Below are positions 9,247 to 17,908 of a stretch of DNA of 64,000 nucleotides, one piece after another. The stretch's first letter is position 1, and each line of letters begins with the position of its first letter. This stretch comes from Azospirillum ramasamyi (GTDB lineage Bacteria > Pseudomonadota > Alphaproteobacteria > Azospirillales > Azospirillaceae): NCBI RefSeq assembly GCF_003233655.1, contig NZ_CP029833.1:434001-498000 (forward strand). The letters run 5' to 3'. The position numbers and the translations under genes are program-made. The notes under the pieces are model-generated. The model was not told where the DNA came from, searched no databases, and saw only the letters and a list, made by a program, of their open reading frames with translations.

Positions 9247-10131
9247 TCACTTCGAACCGATCTCATGCCCGGCCAGCAGCTCCAGCGCGCGCAGCATGCC
9301 GGAGTGATCCCAGGCCGCGCCGCCCTGCGCGACGCAGGCGTTGAACAGCTGCTGGCAGCTCGCCGTGTGCGGCAGCGACAGGTTCAGCGCCTTGGCGCCG
9401 CTCAGCGCCAGGTTCAGATCCTTCTGGTGCAGTTCGATGCGGAAGCCCGGGTTGAAGTTGCGGTTGATCATCCGCTCGCCGTGGACCTCCAGGATGCGGG
9501 AGGAGGCGAAGCCGCCCATCAGCGCCTGGCGGACCTTGGCCGGATCGGCGCCGGCCTTCGACGCGAACAGCAGGGCCTCGGCCACCGCCTCGATGGTCAG
9601 CGCGACGATGATCTGGTTGGCGACCTTGGTGGTCTGGCCGTCGCCGTTGCCGCCGACCAGCGTGACGTTCTTGCCCATCTTGTCGAACAGCGGCTTGACC
9701 GTGTCGAAGGCGTCCTGCGGGCCGCCGACCATGATGGTCAGCGAGGCGGCCTTGGCCCCGACCTCGCCGCCGGACACCGGGGCGTCCAGGTAGGCGCAGC
9801 CGAGATCGTTGATGCGCTTGGCATATTCCTTGGTCTCGATCGGGGAGATCGAGGACATGTCCACCACGATCTTGCCCGACGACAGGCCGGCGGCGACGCC
9901 GTTCTCACCGAACAGCGCGGCGCCGACATGGGGGGTGTCGGGAACCATGGTGATGATGACCTCGGCCGCCGCCGCGACTTCCCGGCCGCTGGGGCAGGGG
10001 ATCGCGCCCTTGTCGGTCAGCTCGGCCGGCACCGGCTTGATGTCGTGGACATAGAGGGTGTGACCGGCGTCCAGCAGATGCCCCGCCATCGGGGTGCCCA
10101 TGATGCCGAGACCGATGAATCCGACCTTCAT
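9247..10131 (-). CDS. glxR: Tartronate semialdehyde reductase (2-hydroxy-3-oxopropionate reductase)
   Basis: NAD(P)H-dependent reduction of tartronate semialdehyde to D-glycerate. The 294-residue protein belongs to the beta-hydroxyacid dehydrogenase family: the Rossmann start KVGFIGLGIMGTPMA, the substrate-binding DAPVSGGEVGA, and the catalytic lysine in QTTKVANQI near residue 170. Family members with this context are GlxR/GarR; the flanking hyi and ttuD make this assignment more likely than 3-hydroxyisobutyrate dehydrogenase. It follows hyi by 36 bases on the same strand. Confidence 0.92.
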   Translation of the reverse strand: MKVGFIGLGIMGTPMAGHLLDAGHTLYVHDIKPVPAELTDKGAIPCPSGREVAAAAEVIITMVPDTPHVGAALFGENGVAAGLSSGKIVVDMSSISPIETKEYAKRINDLGCAYLDAPVSGGEVGAKAASLTIMVGGPQDAFDTVKPLFDKMGKNVTLVGGNGDGQTTKVANQIIVALTIEAVAEALLFASKAGADPAKVRQALMGGFASSRILEVHGERMINRNFNPGFRIELHQKDLNLALSGAKALNLSLPHTASCQQLFNACVAQGGAAWDHSGMLRALELLAGHEIGSK

Positions 10132-10167
10132 GACGGTAGTCCTTTCTCGCGTGATATTGGGGGCGTC

Positions 10168-10962
10168 TCAGGCGTGCGCCGGTGCCGTCCTGTAAGGGGC
10201 GAACCAGCCGAGCCCCTCGTCCGTCGTCGTCTTCGGCTTGTATTCGCAGCCGACCCAGCCGCTGTAGCCGATGGCGTCCAGATGCTTGAACAGGAAGGGA
10301 TAATTGATCTCGCCGGTGCCGGGCTCGAAGCGGCCGGGGTTGTCGGCCAGCTGGACATGGGCGATGCGGGCGAGGTTGGCCTCGATGGTGCGGGCCAGAT
10401 CGCCTTCCATGATCTGCATGTGGTAGATGTCGTACTGCAGGTACAGGTTGTCGGAACCGACCTTGGCGATCAGGTCCAGCGCCTGCTTCGTCCGGTTCAG
10501 GTAGAAGCCGGGGATGTCGCGGGTGTTGATCGGCTCGATCAGCAGCTTGATCCCGGCGCCGGCCAGCGCATCGGCGGCATAGGCGAGGTTGCCGGCCAGC
10601 GTGCTTTCGGCCGCGGCGGCGTCGCCGTCCTGCGGCAGGATGCCGGCGAGGCAGTTCACCTGTTTGCAGCCCAGCGTGCCGGCATAGTCGATCGCGCGGG
10701 CGACGCCGTCGCGGAACTCCTGCACGCGGTCGGGCATGATGGCGATGCCGCGCTCGCCGCCGCCCCAATTGCCGGCGGGCAGATTGTGCAGGACCTGGGT
10801 CAAGCCATTCTGGCGCAGCTTCTCGGCCAGCGCGTCGGCGGGGAAGTCGTAGGGGAACAGATACTCCACGCCACGGAAGCCGGCATCGGCCGCCGCGGCG
10901 AATCGGTCGAGGAAGGGATGCTCGTTGTAGAGCATCGTCAGGTTGGCGGCGAACTGCACCAT
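10168..10962 (-). CDS. hyi: Hydroxypyruvate isomerase
   Basis: Interconverts hydroxypyruvate and tartronate semialdehyde, feeding GlxR. The 264-residue TIM-barrel protein (xylose-isomerase-like, AP endonuclease 2 fold) begins MVQFAANLTMLYNEHPFLDRF, and has the metal-ligand segments LLIEPINTRDIPGFYL, YLQYDIYHMQIMEGD, HVQLADNPGR and GCEYKP expected of Hyi. First gene of hyi-glxR-ttuD. Glyoxylate carboligase, which often accompanies these genes, is not in the window. Confidence 0.93.
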   Translation of the reverse strand: MVQFAANLTMLYNEHPFLDRFAAAADAGFRGVEYLFPYDFPADALAEKLRQNGLTQVLHNLPAGNWGGGERGIAIMPDRVQEFRDGVARAIDYAGTLGCKQVNCLAGILPQDGDAAAAESTLAGNLAYAADALAGAGIKLLIEPINTRDIPGFYLNRTKQALDLIAKVGSDNLYLQYDIYHMQIMEGDLARTIEANLARIAHVQLADNPGRFEPGTGEINYPFLFKHLDAIGYSGWVGCEYKPKTTTDEGLGWFAPYRTAPAHA

Positions 10963-11161
10963 GGCCGAACTCCCGGTTGCGCGTTGGGCTGCGCTCTTGG
11001 GTTGCGGGATGGCCGCCGCGGATGGAGGGGCGGCCCTTGGGTCGGGAGCTTGACCGCCGTGCAGGCCCTTGAGCCAGTTCGTCGAACGGCTTTTTCATCC
11101 AGCGGAAAGCGGGGTGCGCGAACAATGCTGGGGGAGCCGCGCGCATCGTCGCGGAACCATG

Positions 11162-11190
11162 TTGACGCATACGTCACCTCGAATTAGGCT
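11162..11190 (+). promoter_or_regulatory. Candidate fadH promoter with overlapping inverted repeat
   Basis: TTGACG (11162-11167) and TAGGCT (11185-11190) are 17 bases apart, a reasonable sigma-70-type core. The inverted repeat TGACG-CATA-CGTCA (11163-11176) overlaps the -35 region, where a repressor would block. It lies in the roughly 300-bp gap between the divergent hyi and fadH genes, in which I see no other gene. Confidence 0.4.
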
Positions 11191-11260
11191 CCGGGTCACG
11201 GATCATCCGTATTCCCAGCGCCACCAGAAGCGCGTCTTCGAAAGCCGGAGGACCCATCCC

Positions 11261-13327
11261 GTGAGCCAGCCCGCCGCCCAGCCCTACCCGCATCTGCTGG
11301 CCCCGCTCGACCTCGGCTTCACGGTGCTGAAGAACCGGGTGCTGATGGGGTCGATGCACACCGGGCTGGAGGACCGGCGCCGCCACTTCCCGCGGCTGGC
11401 CGCCTATTTCGCCGAACGGGCGCGCGGCGGGGTCGGGCTGATGGTGACCGGCGGATTCTCGCCCAATGTGGAGGGGTGGCTGTCGCCCTTCGGCTCCACC
11501 CTGGCGCGGCATGGCGCGGCGCGGTCGCACCGCATCATCACCGAGGCGGTCCATGCCGAAGGCGGCAAGATCGCGCTGCAGATCCTGCATGCCGGCCGCT
11601 ATGCCCACAGCCCGCTGTCGGTGGCGCCGTCGCGCATCAAGTCGCCGATCACCCCCTTCACCCCGCGCGCCCTGACCGCGCGGGGCGTGGAGCGCCAGAT
11701 CCGCGCCTATGTCCGCTGCGCCGAGCTGGCGCGCGAGGCCGGCTATGACGGGGTGGAGGTGATGGGGTCGGAAGGCTACCTGATCAACCAGTTCCTGGTG
11801 ACCCACACCAACCAGCGCACCGACGAATGGGGCGGCTCCTACGAGAACCGCATGCGCTTCCCGGTGGAGATCGTGTCGCGCATGCGCGAGGCGGTCGGGC
11901 GCGACTTCATCATCATCTACCGCCTGTCCGTGCTGGACCTGATCCCCGACGGCAGCACATGGGAGGAGGTGGTGCAGCTCGCCCAGGCCATCGAGAAGGC
12001 CGGAGCCACCATCATCAACACCGGCATCGGCTGGCACGAGGCGCGGGTGCCGACCATCGCCACCAGCGTGCCGCGCGCCAATTTCGCCTGGGTGACGGGG
12101 AAGCTGAAGCAGGCCCTGTCTGACCGTGGGCTGTCGATCCCGCTCTGCACCACCAACCGCGTCAACACGCCCGAAACCGGCGACGCGGTGATCGGCGAGG
12201 GGCTGGCCGACATGGTGTCGATGGCGCGGCCCTTCCTGGCCGATCCGAACTTCGTCGCCAAGGCGGCGGCGGGGCGGCCGGAGGCGATCAACACCTGCAT
12301 CGCCTGCAACCAGGCCTGCCTGGACCACATCTTCTCCGGCAAGACGGCGAGCTGCCTGGTCAACCCGCGCGCCTGCCACGAGACGGAACTGGTGATCGCC
12401 CCCGCCGCGAAGCGCAGGCGCGTCGCCGTGGTCGGCGCCGGTCCGGCCGGGCTCGCCTGCGCCACCACCGCGGCGGAGCGCGGGCACGAGGTGCATCTGT
12501 TCGACGCGGCCGACGAGATCGGCGGCCAGTTCAACATGGCCAAGCTGATCCCCGGCAAGGAGGAGTTCCACGAGACGGTGCGCTATTTCCGCAACCGCCT
12601 GGCGGAGACCGGGGTGGCGCTGCATCTGGGCCGGCGGGTGGGCGCCGGCGACCTGGCGGCTGCCGGGTTCGACGCGGTGGTCCTGGCGACCGGGGTGGTG
12701 CCGCGCGACCCGAAGATCCCCGGCCAGGACCATCCCAAGGTGCTGACCTACATCGACGTGCTGCGCGGCACCAAGCCGGTGGGCCGCCGGGTCGCGGTTG
12801 TGGGTGCCGGCGGCATCGGCTTCGACCTTGCCGAGTTCCTGGCGCATGAGGGGCCGTCGCCCAGCCTGGAGCCGGCCCTGTGGCGCGCCGAGTGGGGGGT
12901 TGCCGATCCGGCCGAGGCGCGCGGCGGCGTCGCCGGCATCCGTCCGCACCCGACCCCGCCGGCCCGCGAGATCGTCCTGCTCCAGCGCAAGGCGAGCAAG
13001 CCGGGCGCGGGTCTGGGCAAGACCACCGGATGGATCCACCGGGCGCAGCTGAAGATGAAGAGCATCCAGGCGCTGTCCGGCGTGAATTACGAGCGCATCG
13101 ACGACGAGGGGCTGACGATCAGCTTCGGCGAGAAGCGCGAGAGGGTGCAGACGCTTGCCGTCGACAACATCGTGCTGTGCACCGGGCAGGAACCGTTGCG
13201 CGAGCTTCAGGCGCCGCTGGAGGCCGCCGGCATCGCCGTCCACCTGATCGGCGGCGCCGACGTCGCGGCCGAACTGGACGCCAAGCGCGCCATCGCCCAG
13301 GGGACGAAGCTGGCGGCGGAGCTGTAG
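11261..13327 (+). CDS. fadH: 2,4-dienoyl-CoA reductase (NADPH), FadH type
   Basis: Reduces 2,4-dienoyl-CoA esters during beta-oxidation of polyunsaturated fatty acids. The 688-residue iron-sulfur flavoprotein closely follows the Escherichia coli FadH pattern: PHLLAPLDLGF, then LKNRVLMGSMHTGLED, in an old-yellow-enzyme barrel; catalytic tyrosine in GSEGYLINQF and histidine in GIGWHEARVPT; [4Fe-4S] cysteines in CIACNQAC plus the later TASCLVNPRAC; then FAD (VVGAGPAGLACA) and NADPH (VVGAGGIGFDLAEF) domains. The start is GTG 11261 because GGAGG lies eight bases upstream; the frame is open further but lacks family residues. Confidence 0.93.
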   Translation: MSQPAAQPYPHLLAPLDLGFTVLKNRVLMGSMHTGLEDRRRHFPRLAAYFAERARGGVGLMVTGGFSPNVEGWLSPFGSTLARHGAARSHRIITEAVHAEGGKIALQILHAGRYAHSPLSVAPSRIKSPITPFTPRALTARGVERQIRAYVRCAELAREAGYDGVEVMGSEGYLINQFLVTHTNQRTDEWGGSYENRMRFPVEIVSRMREAVGRDFIIIYRLSVLDLIPDGSTWEEVVQLAQAIEKAGATIINTGIGWHEARVPTIATSVPRANFAWVTGKLKQALSDRGLSIPLCTTNRVNTPETGDAVIGEGLADMVSMARPFLADPNFVAKAAAGRPEAINTCIACNQACLDHIFSGKTASCLVNPRACHETELVIAPAAKRRRVAVVGAGPAGLACATTAAERGHEVHLFDAADEIGGQFNMAKLIPGKEEFHETVRYFRNRLAETGVALHLGRRVGAGDLAAAGFDAVVLATGVVPRDPKIPGQDHPKVLTYIDVLRGTKPVGRRVAVVGAGGIGFDLAEFLAHEGPSPSLEPALWRAEWGVADPAEARGGVAGIRPHPTPPAREIVLLQRKASKPGAGLGKTTGWIHRAQLKMKSIQALSGVNYERIDDEGLTISFGEKRERVQTLAVDNIVLCTGQEPLRELQAPLEAAGIAVHLIGGADVAAELDAKRAIAQGTKLAAEL

Positions 13328-13340
13328 GCGGCTGGTCCTC

Positions 13341-13370
13341 GCCCTCCTCCCACAGCCATGGCGGGAGGGC
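13341..13370 (+). terminator. Hairpin after fadH
   Basis: Arms GCCCTCC (13341-13347) and GGAGGGC (13364-13370) form a 7-bp stem 14 bases after the fadH stop. There is no following T-run, so termination is only possible. Confidence 0.35.
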
Positions 13371-13429
13371 CGCCGCCTTCGTCACATCCGCAGGCGACCA
13401 TGGGTGAGCGAAATTGCTTGCCGCCCTAT

Positions 13430-13446
13430 CTAATATATTAGTATTC
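13430..13446 (+). promoter_or_regulatory. AT-rich palindromic operator candidate upstream of the GntR gene
   Basis: A perfect 12-bp palindrome, CTAATATATTAG (13430-13441), stands out in GC-rich DNA and contains a good -10 hexamer, TATATT. It overlaps ATATTAGTAT (13435-13444), which recurs in inverted orientation in the TRAP-transporter promoter (16526-16535). Autoregulation by the GntR protein encoded just downstream is a reasonable inference. Confidence 0.5.
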
Positions 13447-13479
13447 TTCAGGCAGTCGCTGCTGAGGAGGCTGGACGCC

Positions 13480-14310
13480 ATGCCATCCGGCAATCCGCCG
13501 GCCAAAACCGGTTCCACCACCCCCGTCCGTCCGGCCAAGGCGGGCAAGGCCGCCCCGATGCAGATCCGCATGCCGGCCCGGCGCGACGGAGGACGGGGCT
13601 CGACGGTCGCCGACGCCATCCACCGCGACCTGCGGGCGGAGATCGTGTCGCTGAGGCGCAAGCCGGGCGAACCGATCGTCGAGAAGCAGATCGCCGAAGC
13701 CTATGGCGTCAGCCGCACGCCGGTGCGCGAGGCGCTGCTGAGGCTGGCGGACGACGGTTTGATCGAGATCTTCCCGCAATCCGGCACTTTCGTCGCCCGC
13801 ATCCCGCTGGAAGCGCTGCCGGAGGCTGGCGTGATCCGCAAGGTGCTGGAGCGCGCCACCGTGCGTTTCGCGGCGGAGCGTGCCAGCCGCAGCCAGATCG
13901 CGGCCCTGCGCGCCTGCCTGGAGCAGCAGCGCGAGGTCGATGCGGCCGGCGACGCCGACGGCTTCCATCAGGCCGACGAGACCTTCCACGCCCTGATCAC
14001 CGAGATGGCGGGCTATCCCGGCTTCTGGACGATCATCCAGCAGGCCAAGGTCCAGCTCGACCGCTGCCGGCGGCTGACCCTGCCGGTTCCCGGCCGCATG
14101 CGCACGGTGATCGCCGAACATGAGGCCATCGTCGAGGCGATTGCCGACCACGACCCGGACCGGGCCGAACGGAGCCTGATCCTCCACCTGGACAACCTGC
14201 AGATCACGGTGGACGACGTGCGCACTGCCGCACCGCTCTATTTCTCCGGCAGCCTGGCCGGCAGTCCGACCGGCAGCCTGGCCGGCGGAGACATCGAAGG
14301 AACGCCCTGA
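13480..14310 (+). CDS. GntR-family regulator, FadR/FCD subfamily
   Basis: A 276-residue DNA-binding repressor or activator. An unstructured basic N-terminus (about 40 residues) leads to the winged helix-turn-helix with the family signature GVSRTPVREALLRLADDGL and the wing QSGTFVARI. The C-terminal all-helical FCD effector domain follows, with metal or acid-binding histidines plausible in ADETFHALI, EHEAIVEAI and LILHLDNL. FCD members usually sense small organic or sugar acids. The start ATG 13480 has GAGGAGG nine bases upstream; a longer frame exists but would include the operator. Its stop overlaps the next gene (TGATG), so they are co-translated. Confidence 0.88.
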   Translation: MPSGNPPAKTGSTTPVRPAKAGKAAPMQIRMPARRDGGRGSTVADAIHRDLRAEIVSLRRKPGEPIVEKQIAEAYGVSRTPVREALLRLADDGLIEIFPQSGTFVARIPLEALPEAGVIRKVLERATVRFAAERASRSQIAALRACLEQQREVDAAGDADGFHQADETFHALITEMAGYPGFWTIIQQAKVQLDRCRRLTLPVPGRMRTVIAEHEAIVEAIADHDPDRAERSLILHLDNLQITVDDVRTAAPLYFSGSLAGSPTGSLAGGDIEGTP

Positions 14311-15398
14311 TGGCCCTCCCGGTAGCCCCCTCGGCCGCATCCGGCCGCCGCCGCATCGGCGTGATCGGCCTCGGCATGGCCTCGGCCCCGCATGCGCAGA
14401 GCCTGATCGACCTTCGGGACCGGGTGGAGGTGGCGGGCTGCTTCAGCCCGTCGGCCGAGCGCCGCGCCGCCTTCGCCGCCCGCCACGGCCTGCCGGTGGT
14501 CGACCGGATCGAGGCGCTGCTGGAGGATCCGGCGCTGTCGGCCGTCCTGCTGCTGACCCCGCCCGACAGCCATGCCGGGCTGGTCGCCCGCTGTGCCGCC
14601 GCCGGCAAGCATGTCCTGCTGGAAAAGCCGCTCGACGCCACGCCGGAGGGCGCGCGCGCCGTGGTTTCGGCGATGGAGGCGGCCGGGCTGACGCTGGGCG
14701 TCGTGCTGCAGCATCGCTTCCGCGAATCGGTGGAGCGGCTGGCGGCGCTGATGCGCGACGGCACGCTGGGCCGGCCGCTGTCGGCGGCCGTGTCGGTGCG
14801 CTGGTGGCGCGACGCCGCCTATTACGCCCAGCCCGGCCGCGGCATGAAGGCGCGCGACGGCGGCGGGGTGCTGCTGACCCAGGCGATCCACACGCTGGAC
14901 GTATTCGTCGGGCTGCTCGGCCTGCCGGAACGGGTCGCCGCCTTCGCCGCCACCAGCGCGCTGCGCAGCCCGGCCGCGGGCATGGAGCCCGGCATGGACA
15001 CCGAGGATGTGGTCGCCGCCGCGCTCCGCTACGGCGACGGGATGCTGGCCAGCATCGACGCCACCACCGCCGCCTGTCCCGGTTACCCGGAGCGGATCGA
15101 GATCGCCGGCACCGGCGGGTCGGCCGTGCTGTCCGGCGACCGGCTGGAGGTGCAGCTGGTCGGCGGCGAGCGCATCCTCGGCGGCCGGGACGGCGCCACG
15201 CTGGGCGGCGGCGCCGACCCGATGGCCTTCTCGCACCAACATCACCGGGCCGTTCTGGCCGATTTTCTCGACGCGCTCGACCAGGGGCGCCGGCCGCGGG
15301 TGGATGGGCGGGAGGCGCTGAAGGTGCATCGTCTGATCGACGCGATCCTCGACGCCGCCGCTGCCGGCGGCGCAGCCGTGGAGGTCGAAGAACCCTGA
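14310..15398 (+). CDS. Gfo/Idh/MocA-family oxidoreductase
   Basis: An NAD(P)-dependent dehydrogenase of 362 residues. The N-terminal Rossmann fold has GVIGLGMASAPHAQSL and the family's catalytic-lysine motif as VLLEKPLDAT; the C-terminal alpha/beta domain has GRGMKARDGGGVLLTQAIHTLDVF, where the histidine and aspartate match the usual active-site residues. Such enzymes act on sugars, inositols or sugar acids. The exact substrate cannot be read from sequence. It overlaps the GntR gene by one base and probably works on the ligand sensed by that regulator. Confidence 0.85.
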   Translation: MALPVAPSAASGRRRIGVIGLGMASAPHAQSLIDLRDRVEVAGCFSPSAERRAAFAARHGLPVVDRIEALLEDPALSAVLLLTPPDSHAGLVARCAAAGKHVLLEKPLDATPEGARAVVSAMEAAGLTLGVVLQHRFRESVERLAALMRDGTLGRPLSAAVSVRWWRDAAYYAQPGRGMKARDGGGVLLTQAIHTLDVFVGLLGLPERVAAFAATSALRSPAAGMEPGMDTEDVVAAALRYGDGMLASIDATTAACPGYPERIEIAGTGGSAVLSGDRLEVQLVGGERILGGRDGATLGGGADPMAFSHQHHRAVLADFLDALDQGRRPRVDGREALKVHRLIDAILDAAAAGGAAVEVEEP

Positions 15399-15664
15399 TA
15401 TCGCAACCTGAAATCCCTCCGCGGAGCCGTGCGATGCGCGGCCTTGCGCAAGCCGCCGCTTTGGCGTAAAGCGCCAGCGGCAGGCCAGGCCCCTCTTGCA
15501 GCCCTTCCGGTTGCGATGCCGGACCGGGAATACCAAGGAGCCGCCCGCGCCCCGTGCCCCGACCGACGCCCTCCGTCAATGCCTCGGCATGACCCGGCCG
15601 GTCCGAAAAGCCCTCGCGCGGTCCCTCCGCCCACATTTCCTGTGATGCGAGGACATCCGCTCAA
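15399..15664. other. Intergenic gap upstream of terC-like gene
   Basis: No coding frame here has convincing protein character. A small palindrome CTCCGCGGAG lies near the left end and several weak GC-rich stems are possible. TerC-family genes are often preceded by a manganese riboswitch (yybP-ykoY), but I do not find its conserved core. Confidence 0.5.
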
Positions 15665-16306
15665 ATGACGGAGCTATTCACCACTGAGGCGCTGCTGGCG
15701 CTGCTTCAGGTCATCATGATCGACCTGGTGCTGGCCGGCGACAACGCCATCGTCATCGGTCTGGCCGCAGCCGGGCTGCCGCGGGAACAGCGCGGCAAGG
15801 CCATCCTGATCGGCATTCTGGCCGCCACCGTGCTGCGCATCGCCTTCGCGGCGGTCACCACCCAGCTTCTCCAGATCATCGGGCTTCTGCTGGCCGGCGG
15901 CGTGCTGCTGCTGTGGGTCTCCTGGAAGATGTGGCGCGAGCTGCGCCAGTCCCATGAGGAGGACGAGGCGGTCGAGCTGCTGAAGGACGACGGCGGAGCC
16001 GAGACGGCCGGCCCGCGCAAGACCTTGGGGCAGGCGGTCTGGCAGATCGTCATCGCCGACGTGTCGATGTCGCTGGACAATGTTCTGGCCGTGGCCGGCG
16101 CCGCGCGCGAGCATCTGGGGGTGCTGGTCATCGGCCTGACCCTGTCGATCGCCCTGATGGGCCTTGCCGCCAGCCTCATCGCCCGCGTTCTGCAGAAGCA
16201 CCGCTGGCTGGCCTATGTCGGCCTCGCCATCATCTTCTACGTCGCCCTGGACATGATCTACCGCGGCGCCATGGAGGTGTGGCCCCTGGTGAATGGTCAC
16301 GGCTGA
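15665..16306 (+). CDS. TerC-family integral membrane protein (YjbE type)
   Basis: A 213-residue inner-membrane protein with about seven hydrophobic segments. The two family repeats are visible, each with an intramembrane acidic/asparagine signature: DLVLAGDNAIVIGLAA near residue 20 and ADVSMSLDNVLAVAGAA near residue 135. These residues are thought to bind metal ions; relatives export manganese or associate with tellurite resistance. The central loop is acidic. It is alone between the dehydrogenase and TRAP genes and may be transcribed separately. Confidence 0.85.
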   Translation: MTELFTTEALLALLQVIMIDLVLAGDNAIVIGLAAAGLPREQRGKAILIGILAATVLRIAFAAVTTQLLQIIGLLLAGGVLLLWVSWKMWRELRQSHEEDEAVELLKDDGGAETAGPRKTLGQAVWQIVIADVSMSLDNVLAVAGAAREHLGVLVIGLTLSIALMGLAASLIARVLQKHRWLAYVGLAIIFYVALDMIYRGAMEVWPLVNGHG

Positions 16307-16839
16307 GCGGTCATAGTCGAACGACCGCCGCGTTCGAGCGGATTGGGGGAAGGGCTGCGGCGGGCGCCGGGGCCGAATGTCGCACCCTACCCCCTGCGGC
16401 GATCCGTGTAATGGCTGACCTCCGCATCCGCAGCCACTTTGTCTCTCTCTCCCCCGATCCGATTCAGTTTAATGTCCGAAACGGTAGTTTCCGGCAGGAA
16501 CTTTCAGGCTTGCGCACAGAGTGATATACTAATATCCTCAATAGCGTGAACAGGGCGCCGCCGGGGGGCGGCACCGTTGCCAAGCGGAGCGCAAAGAGGA
16601 TGGGGGCAGGGGCGGGGCCGGTGTCGGCCATGCGCGATCTCCGGCCGCGCGCAGTGTGCTCGCAGCGCTGCGAAAGCCGGTCTCTGCAACAGGGACTCAT
16701 CCATGCTCCGCCTGCCACAGGCCTACGGATCACCCAGTCACGCACAGGCGGCCCACCGGCCACCGGGTAACCCGGAAAACACCAGAACAAGAGAGGCCGG
16801 TCCGCTCAGGCTCCGGCCCCGCATACAGGAGGAGAACCA
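16307..16839. other. Long leader and promoter region before the TRAP operon
   Basis: No gene is supported in these 533 bases. Near the left end a small inverted repeat, GCGGTC/GACCGC (about 16309-16331), follows the terC stop. A promoter with operator is at 16510-16538. The roughly 290-base stretch after it contains GC-rich stems such as GCCGCC/GGCGGC near 16557-16572. A GGAGGAG ribosome site directly precedes dctP. Confidence 0.5.
16510..16538 (+). promoter_or_regulatory. TRAP operon promoter with GntR-type operator
   Basis: TTGCGC (16510-16515) and TATCCT (16533-16538) are separated by 17 bases. The spacer and -10 are covered by TGATATACTAATATCC (16522-16537), whose reverse strand carries ATATTAGTAT, the same 10 bases found in front of the GntR gene at 13435-13444. 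Position over the core promoter suggests repression by that GntR protein. Confidence 0.5.
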
Positions 16840-17844
16840 ATGAAGTTTGCTCTGACTTCGGTCCGCACCGCGTTGCTGGCCGCCTGTGCCGTCTGCAGCA
16901 TGATGGCCGCGCCGATGCTGTCGGCTCCGGCCGCCGCGCGCGACTTCCGCTCCGCCGACATCCACCCGACCGACTACCCGACCGTCGAGGCGGCGCGCTA
17001 TGTCGGCAAGCTGCTGGCGGAACGCACCAACGGCCGCCTCGGCATCAAGGTGTTCCCGAACGGCACCCTCGGCAACGAAAAGGACACCATCGAGCAGCTG
17101 AAGATCGGCGCGCTGGAGATGATGCGCATCAACGTGGCGCCGCTGAACAACGTGGTGCCGGAGACGATGGTCACCGCGCTGCCCTTCATCTTCCGCGACA
17201 CCGGCCACATGCGCCGCGTCCTGGACGGCGCGATCGGCGACGAAATCCTGGCGTCGATGGAAAGCCAGGGCATGATCGGCCTCGCCTTCTACGACAGCGG
17301 CTCGCGCAGCATGTATTCGGCCGGCAAGCCCTACAAGACCCTGGCCGACATGAAGGGCGCCAAGATCCGCGTCCAGCAGTCCGACCTGTTCGTCGCCATG
17401 ATCCAGGCGCTGGGCGCCAACGCCACGCCGATGCCCTTCGGCGAGGTCTACACCGCGCTGAAGACCGGCATCGTCGACGCGGCCGAGAACAACTACCCGT
17501 CCTACGAATCCTCGCGCCACTTCGAAGCCGCCAAGTACTTCACGCTGACCGAACACGCGATGGCGCCGGAAGTGCTGGTCTTCTCCAAGGTCGCCTGGGA
17601 CCGCCTGTCGAAGGACGACCAGGCTCTGGTCCGCCAGGCCGCCAAGGAGTCGGTGCCCTACATGCGCAAGCTGTGGGAAGAGCGCGAGCAGAAGTCGAAG
17701 GACGTCGTCACCAAGGCCGGCGCCCAGATCGTCGAGGTCGCCAACAAGCAGGAATTCATCGATGCGATGAGGCCGGTCTACGACAAGTTCGCCAACACGC
17801 CGAAGCTCCAGGGCCTCGTGCAGCGCGTCCAGGAAACCAAGTAA
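16840..17844 (+). CDS. dctP: TRAP transporter solute-binding protein
   Basis: Periplasmic binding component of a tripartite TRAP transporter, 334 residues. A Sec signal peptide covers about residues 1-33, with cleavage after the AAA region. The DctP fold is recognisable from PTVEAARYVGKLLAERT, VFPNGTLGNEKDTIEQLKIG, the ligand-contact arginine in GAKIRVQQSD and the GEVYTALKTGIVDAAENN segment. The NNYPSYESSRHFE pattern resembles binding proteins for uronic or other sugar acids more than those for C4-dicarboxylates, but the ligand is not certain. A GGAGGAG site precedes the ATG. Followed by dctQ and dctM. Confidence 0.9.
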   Translation: MKFALTSVRTALLAACAVCSMMAAPMLSAPAAARDFRSADIHPTDYPTVEAARYVGKLLAERTNGRLGIKVFPNGTLGNEKDTIEQLKIGALEMMRINVAPLNNVVPETMVTALPFIFRDTGHMRRVLDGAIGDEILASMESQGMIGLAFYDSGSRSMYSAGKPYKTLADMKGAKIRVQQSDLFVAMIQALGANATPMPFGEVYTALKTGIVDAAENNYPSYESSRHFEAAKYFTLTEHAMAPEVLVFSKVAWDRLSKDDQALVRQAAKESVPYMRKLWEEREQKSKDVVTKAGAQIVEVANKQEFIDAMRPVYDKFANTPKLQGLVQRVQETK

Positions 17845-17908
17845 GCAAGGGGTGAGGCGCGGCGCCGTCCCCGGCGGGGCGGCGCCGCCACCGAGGGGGA
17901 GCCGCAGC

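Noticed and set aside
15399..15664. Manganese (yybP-ykoY) riboswitch before the TerC-family gene
   Set aside because: The gene family is right, but the conserved core sequences could not be found; a covariance-model search would be decisive.
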